Assembly (NCBI GenBank): GCA_028023455.1
Contig: JAQFVV010006245.1
Coordinates: 6,009,276-6,073,275 of the forward strand
Direction of reading: 5' to 3'
DNA length: 64,000 nt
Source of the DNA: Epiperipatus broadwayi
Taxonomy: Eukaryota; Onychophora; Udeonychophora; Euonychophora; Peripatidae
Shown one piece after another: positions 60,085 to 64,000 of the stretch. Numbering within the stretch: position 1 is the first letter of the stretch; every line of letters begins with the position of its first letter. The notes below the pieces were generated by a model, which was not told the origin of the DNA, ran no database searches, and saw nothing but the letters and a program-made list of their open reading frames with translations. The translations under genes were made by a program, and so were the position numbers.

Positions 60085-60420
60085 GTAAGACATATTATAC
60101 ATGTTTAGAAAGATAATTTTGTAAGGAATAGAAAGAAATTATCAATGAAGATGAATTTTGAATTTTAGTTAATGTTAATTTCCAAATTATGAACAAACAA
60201 TAAAATAATAATTATTTCGAATGTGAAAATTTCTTTTTTTTCCTTATTTTTTATATAGTTATCACTATTTATTTTATGCTTATTGTTTTTCTTAATTTTT
60301 CTAGTTTCTAGCAATGTAATTGTTTTTGTTCTAACATAATTAAAACTGAAGTTATTATGAAAATTGTGTCTCAGGCCATTATTTTAAAAAGTTCAATATG
60401 GCGGCTTGAAGCTGAAGTAG

Positions 60421-61381
60421 TTAACATGCACAACGGTTGGCCAATGGGTCTCCCACTAAGTGGTATATTAACAAGTGTTGTATTTGGCCATTATGAAAAG
60501 CAAATACTACCTGCATTCCTCAGGTCGACTCTACACATGATATACACACGTTACATTGACGATACATTTATTGCAGCCCCAGAGGACATCATTACTAATC
60601 TCCACAATAGCCTCCAGAATAAAACTAAGCTCATTTTCACTACAACTTGGGAAAACCAGCCTAATCAGGTTAAATACCTCGACATATCCTAATTCTTACG
60701 TGCTCCGATCCTAAAAACTATCAGCCCTCTCTTCATTCATGTTTAGAAACCATAATTTATGCAAATATGAGGCAGATAAAAGAAATAATCTCATTAATTA
60801 TATTGCAGATTTAATAAAAATAAGACACACTCAATCATCCATTAACAGAAAAGTTAAAAAATTCTTTTATAAAATAAACCATAATTACAAGTAAGAAACA
60901 GACCGAGAATCCTAATTCCATACATCCATTCAACAGCCAAATGCCTTATTAACAAACTATCATGTGACTTTGCACTTTCCGTTCACCTCCTAACACCAAT
61001 AGACTTATCAATAACCCCAAAGACAGGATCAAATCCAAACTCACCCCTCAAATTGTATACAAAATCACCTGCACTAAAGAAATTGCATGACAACATATTA
61101 TGGAGAAAGTAAAACCAACATTGCAACCAGAGTAGCTCAACATAAATGCCTCTATAATAGGACTAAAACTAAGCTTGAAGGCAATTCAATTTTCGTTGAG
61201 CATGAGAGAGCCACTGGCCATTCCTTCCTACCCACCACAGCCAGTGTTATCTGCTCTGAAAGAAACGATATTAAATGCAAAGTCAGGGAAGCTTACTACA
61301 TAGTAAGTGACCCCGCAACAATCAATAGAAGAGAGGCCTGCTTTTCTCTGTCTCAAAAATGGCTATGTAGCATCTTCACAT
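60421..61381 (+). pseudogene. Penelope element 2, RT second half and GIY-YIG domain
   Basis: Resumes with HNGWPMGLPLSGILTSVVFG, MIYTRYIDDTFIAAPEDI (YIDD catalytic pair, about 60,540-60,590) and QVKYLDIS. A linker in shifting frames (60,690-61,050) leads to QIVYKITCTK and then TTYYGESKTNIATRVAQHKC, NSIFVEHERATGHSF and VICSERNDIKCKVREAYYIV, the GIY-YIG endonuclease, ending in SQKWLCSIFT at 61,381. The RT and nuclease would prime reverse transcription at a nick. Motifs are well kept; at least two frameshifts plus the insertion inactivate it. Confidence 0.88.
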
Positions 61382-61548
61382 GAATTTGCATAAATTTGCA
61401 TTAATATTATAATTCTTAACTAAACTCCAGTAGCCATGAATATGGGACTATAAACTGTCCTGAAAGCGTTTGGTGGAAGTTTTGGATAATATTACTTATG
61501 TTTAACAGCTTCATTATCTGTGCAAAGCACACCCATATATATATATAT
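61327..61548 (+). repeat. 3' terminal direct repeat (pLTR) of Penelope element 2
   Basis: Partner of 57,286-57,480; 27 bp longer because of small internal insertions (CAAAAATGGCTATG; an extra ATAAATTTGC). It includes the last 18 codons of the nuclease frame. A poly-TA stretch ends both copies. Confidence 0.85.
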
Positions 61549-63050
61549 GTAATGAAAACTGTAACTTTGTAAAATCCTTGAATTTAGCACTGAAGTCATT
61601 GTGACTTGATGCTGTGGTTTGAGAAATTTTGAACACCTTTAACAATTAGATATAGAGGCTTTTGTGAAACTAGTGTGTAAATCAGTTTCATGGTCATGGA
61701 GATGAACAAGGAGACAGTTGGTGAAGCATCACTAAAAGGAACTATCATTAGAGTACTAACAAAGCCGCGTAATGAAGAAGCAAGACACTGAAGCAGTGAA
61801 TAGCATTCAGAGATGCGGACAAAAAATAAAATCACAGTATTCCAATATATTATCAAATGTAAAATATTTATAGATCTCTGATGAAGACTGCAAGTCAGTT
61901 GGAAAAAAAAAAAAGTAAAATAAAATTAGTGCAAAAGAGATGGGTGCATTTTATTAGAATATTTTATGTTTTACTATTTCTATGTTTATTCATTTCATAT
62001 AAGGAAAAACTGTCTGATATGCATAGCAGAATTTTATTGATCTTTGACTTTTGAGCAAAGTTTAAAAATTATCTTCAAGCTTTAAAAGAAACAAAAAATA
62101 ATTTTTAGCCATACTGATGATAAAAATTCAACATTTTTCATGATAAACTTTTGAATTGGGAACTCCAAGAGCTAGTTGATTTTTTAAAATTTATTATCGG
62201 ATATGATGAAAATAAAATTTTAGAAAATCTTTCTATGCAAACAGATATTAAACAATATGATTTTCATTCAAAACTTTGGTCAATGATTTTTTCTTCACAC
62301 CTAAGTATCCACTAGAAGCTTTAGTAACTAACAGATGCCAGGTGGTAATATTTACTATATCAGTATTCAGCGCTGTCCTATACAATATCTTCAAACTAGT
62401 TTCAAACTAATGGCTTTCATTAGTGAGGAGCTTTGGATTTTGAACAGTGCACTTGGACCTTTAAGATCTAATGTACTTCCTTTCTAAAAGTGATCATTTG
62501 CTTACGTTTTTAACTTATCAAGCTATCAACCCAAAGCTCAAGATCCAATTACACTGTTCGAGATACAAAGCTCCTCCTCAATTATATGTCATAAGCTTAA
62601 AACTAATCTGGAAAATTCATAAGACAGCACTGGATAGGAAATTATTAAGTATTATCATCTAGTATCTATTAGTTACTAAAGTGTACAGTAGGTATAGAAG
62701 TGTAAAGAAAAATTATACTGCTGTAATGGCAATAACCTGAAATCATGTAAACTTTGGTCTATCAAAAATGTTTTTATTTACTATTCTTTGCAATGCATAA
62801 CACCTTAGAAATGCTTTTTTTACAAATCAGCTTTTTTTTTTTTTGATTATTGACTTCGGAAAAACTACACACTTAGTTATAAAAAAAGCAGCTTTAAAAG
62901 AATATTTGAAAATTATGTTTTGAAATAAAATATCACTAAAATAATGACTATAAATTTCTAATTTAATTGTTTATAACCTTAAAATAATGCTGAAAATCAA
63001 AAACTTTTACTTTCAGTTTTGGTGATAATTTTTTAAAAGTACTCAGCTTC
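61549..63050. other. No gene recognised
   Basis: Contains a CTGATGAAGACTGCAAGTCA motif (61,878-61,897) followed by GTTGGAAA, which resembles a hammerhead core without proof. 62,120-62,290 reads partly open on the plus strand (ELQELVDFLKFIIGYDENKI), but I do not recognise it. Confidence 0.3.
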
Positions 63051-63054
63051 TATA

Positions 63055-64000
63055 ATCACCATCATTTTAAACCATTATCAATCCACTGCAGAATAAAGAT
63101 CTCCATGTTTAATCCAGTAACTCTAATATCTTTTGTCCACATATCACCAAAAAACTTATTTCATCAATTCATCTCACATGTATTATCTTCCTAGATCTTT
63201 TACAATCTCTTGGAATCCAATTTAAGATTTCAGTTGTCCATCTATTAATTTTTCTAGAAATATATCCAGCCCAGCTCTACTTCAGTTTCTCAAACCTTTA
63301 AATGATGTCAATAATATCACTTTGTTCTCTATCCATGTCTTTCATCTTCAGTCACCTCTTGTTATTCCTAATATACATCTTCCCATACTGGATTGAGTGG
63401 TTTCAATCAATGTAATGCTCTTCTGTTAAGTATCCAAGTCATAGGGCCATAAATATGAGCTGATAAAATAGATTAAAATCTTTCCTTTTCAAACATATAG
63501 GCATATTTTTTTTTTAAATAGAATTTCTACCAAAAGCACTCCATCCAAGTTTAATTCTATGATTAATTTTATCCATTGTATTTCTATCTGTATTAATAAT
63601 CTGACCAGGATATTTGCACTTGTTAACTTCTCATTTATCATATTACTCTCCTTTTTTTTAAAAAAAAATCTATTTAACATTATTTTAATTTTTTTAGCAT
63701 TTACCTTTATTCTTATTTTCATCTGATAACTTTTGCAACATTTCCTGAAGCATTTACAAAATCTAGATGACTTACATAAATCTCATTTACTTTTATTCCC
63801 ATAACTTTCCATTTCAATCCATAAAATACTTCTTGTAAAACAACTAAAAAAGTTTTGGAAGTATGGAATCACTGTCATATTAATTTTAGTATCACTACGT
63901 AATGTAATTATTGCTGTTGAATTTTGATATTCTTCAGAATATGATAATATTCTGGGATTATATCTTGATGATGCAATGCTTTAATCATTGACAAAATGTT
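63055..64000 (-). pseudogene. RTE LINE 5, 3' end, running off the window
   Basis: The 3' end (ACCATTATCAATCCACTGCA at 63,073-63,092, after ATGATGGTGAT on the minus strand) matches the other RTE copies. Minus-strand blocks follow: YLAL.LGYLTEEHYID in place of the TYGSETWTLNRRAIQ region, CLYV/KKKICLY (FNKCILP region; 63,489-63,520), LIIELNLDGVLLVEILFKKK and YPGQIINTDRNTMDKINH (63,540-63,620). RT would begin near 63,760; the FADD segment is partly deleted (ANILVR / FVNASG area). Many stops. The rest lies beyond position 64,000. Confidence 0.7.

Larger units (their letters stand above)
58737..60420. mobile_element. 1.68-kb TTAA-flanked insertion (piggyBac-like target) in the Penelope RT
   Basis: TTAA precedes (58,733-58,736) and follows (60,421-60,424) this segment. 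Its ends are short imperfect inverted repeats: ACTACTTCCGG on the left and, in reverse complement, CTACTTCAGCT on the right. Removing it with one TTAA would restore the RT spacing: four residues would lie between WF and GWPMGLP, as in Penelope element 1. TTAA duplication is the hallmark of piggyBac transposons, though the ends do not show the usual CCY start. No full transposase is encoded. Inside are two degenerate minisatellites (59,165-59,450 and 59,730-59,865) and one exon-like segment. An intron is less likely because it lacks GT...AG ends. Confidence 0.75.

Noticed and set aside
58737-60420. Interruption of the Penelope RT as a spliceosomal intron
   Set aside because: Some Penelope elements do keep introns, but the segment lacks GT...AG at its ends, has TTAA at both edges and short inverted repeats. 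A transposon insertion explains it better.

Overview
The window looks like nuclear DNA of an AT-rich invertebrate animal genome packed with transposable elements. The only sign of a host protein gene is one spliced exon. The mix of elements is typical of large invertebrate genomes such as arachnids, other arthropods or cephalopods: RTE LINEs of the craniofacial-development-protein-2-like type, Penelope-like elements with GIY-YIG ends, Ty3/gypsy elements, hAT and tRNA-derived SINEs. I cannot name the species. The coiled-coil Gag-like protein recalls arachnid elements, but that is only a hint.

Layout. 1-1740 is a decayed gypsy pol of the K02A2.6 type, followed by a SINE with a 12-bp target-site duplication (TSD). 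3313-3982 is a nested inverted-repeat element. 6690-7570 is a hAT transposase pseudogene. 11.38-12.85 kb is a Penelope element (minus strand). 15.2-15.7 kb is a decayed LINE. 18.2-20.1 kb is an RTE LINE with a twin-priming 5' inversion and an 11-bp TSD. 22.4-24.4 kb holds two Penelope remnants. 25.27-28.47 kb is a nearly full-length RTE with TSDs. 28.6-32.5 kb is a decayed gypsy element with both LTRs, carrying a MITE that has a tRNA-like core. 32.5-35.6 kb is an old RTE with a younger RTE inserted in it. 36.3-46.4 kb is a large minus-strand gypsy element (gag-protease-RT-RNase H-integrase). Its integrase is split by about 4.8 kb containing a Gag-like ORF without pol and a cluster of minisatellites. 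46.9-51.3 kb is a giant palindrome of two 2.1-kb LTR-like arms. 51.93-55.37 kb is a young non-autonomous LTR element (LTRs almost identical). 55,710-55,859 (minus) is an exon of the RNA exosome subunit EXOSC3/RRP40. 57.3-61.5 kb is a Penelope element with direct terminal repeats, split by a 1.68-kb TTAA-flanked insertion. 63.06 kb to the end is another RTE fragment.

The exosome exon, with clean splice sites, places at least this part of the window inside a transcribed minus-strand gene. Everything to the left may be its downstream introns or flanking DNA; I found no other exon of it. No open reading frame here looks like an intact, active transposase or polymerase. The elements are records of past insertions and can be ordered in time from their nesting.
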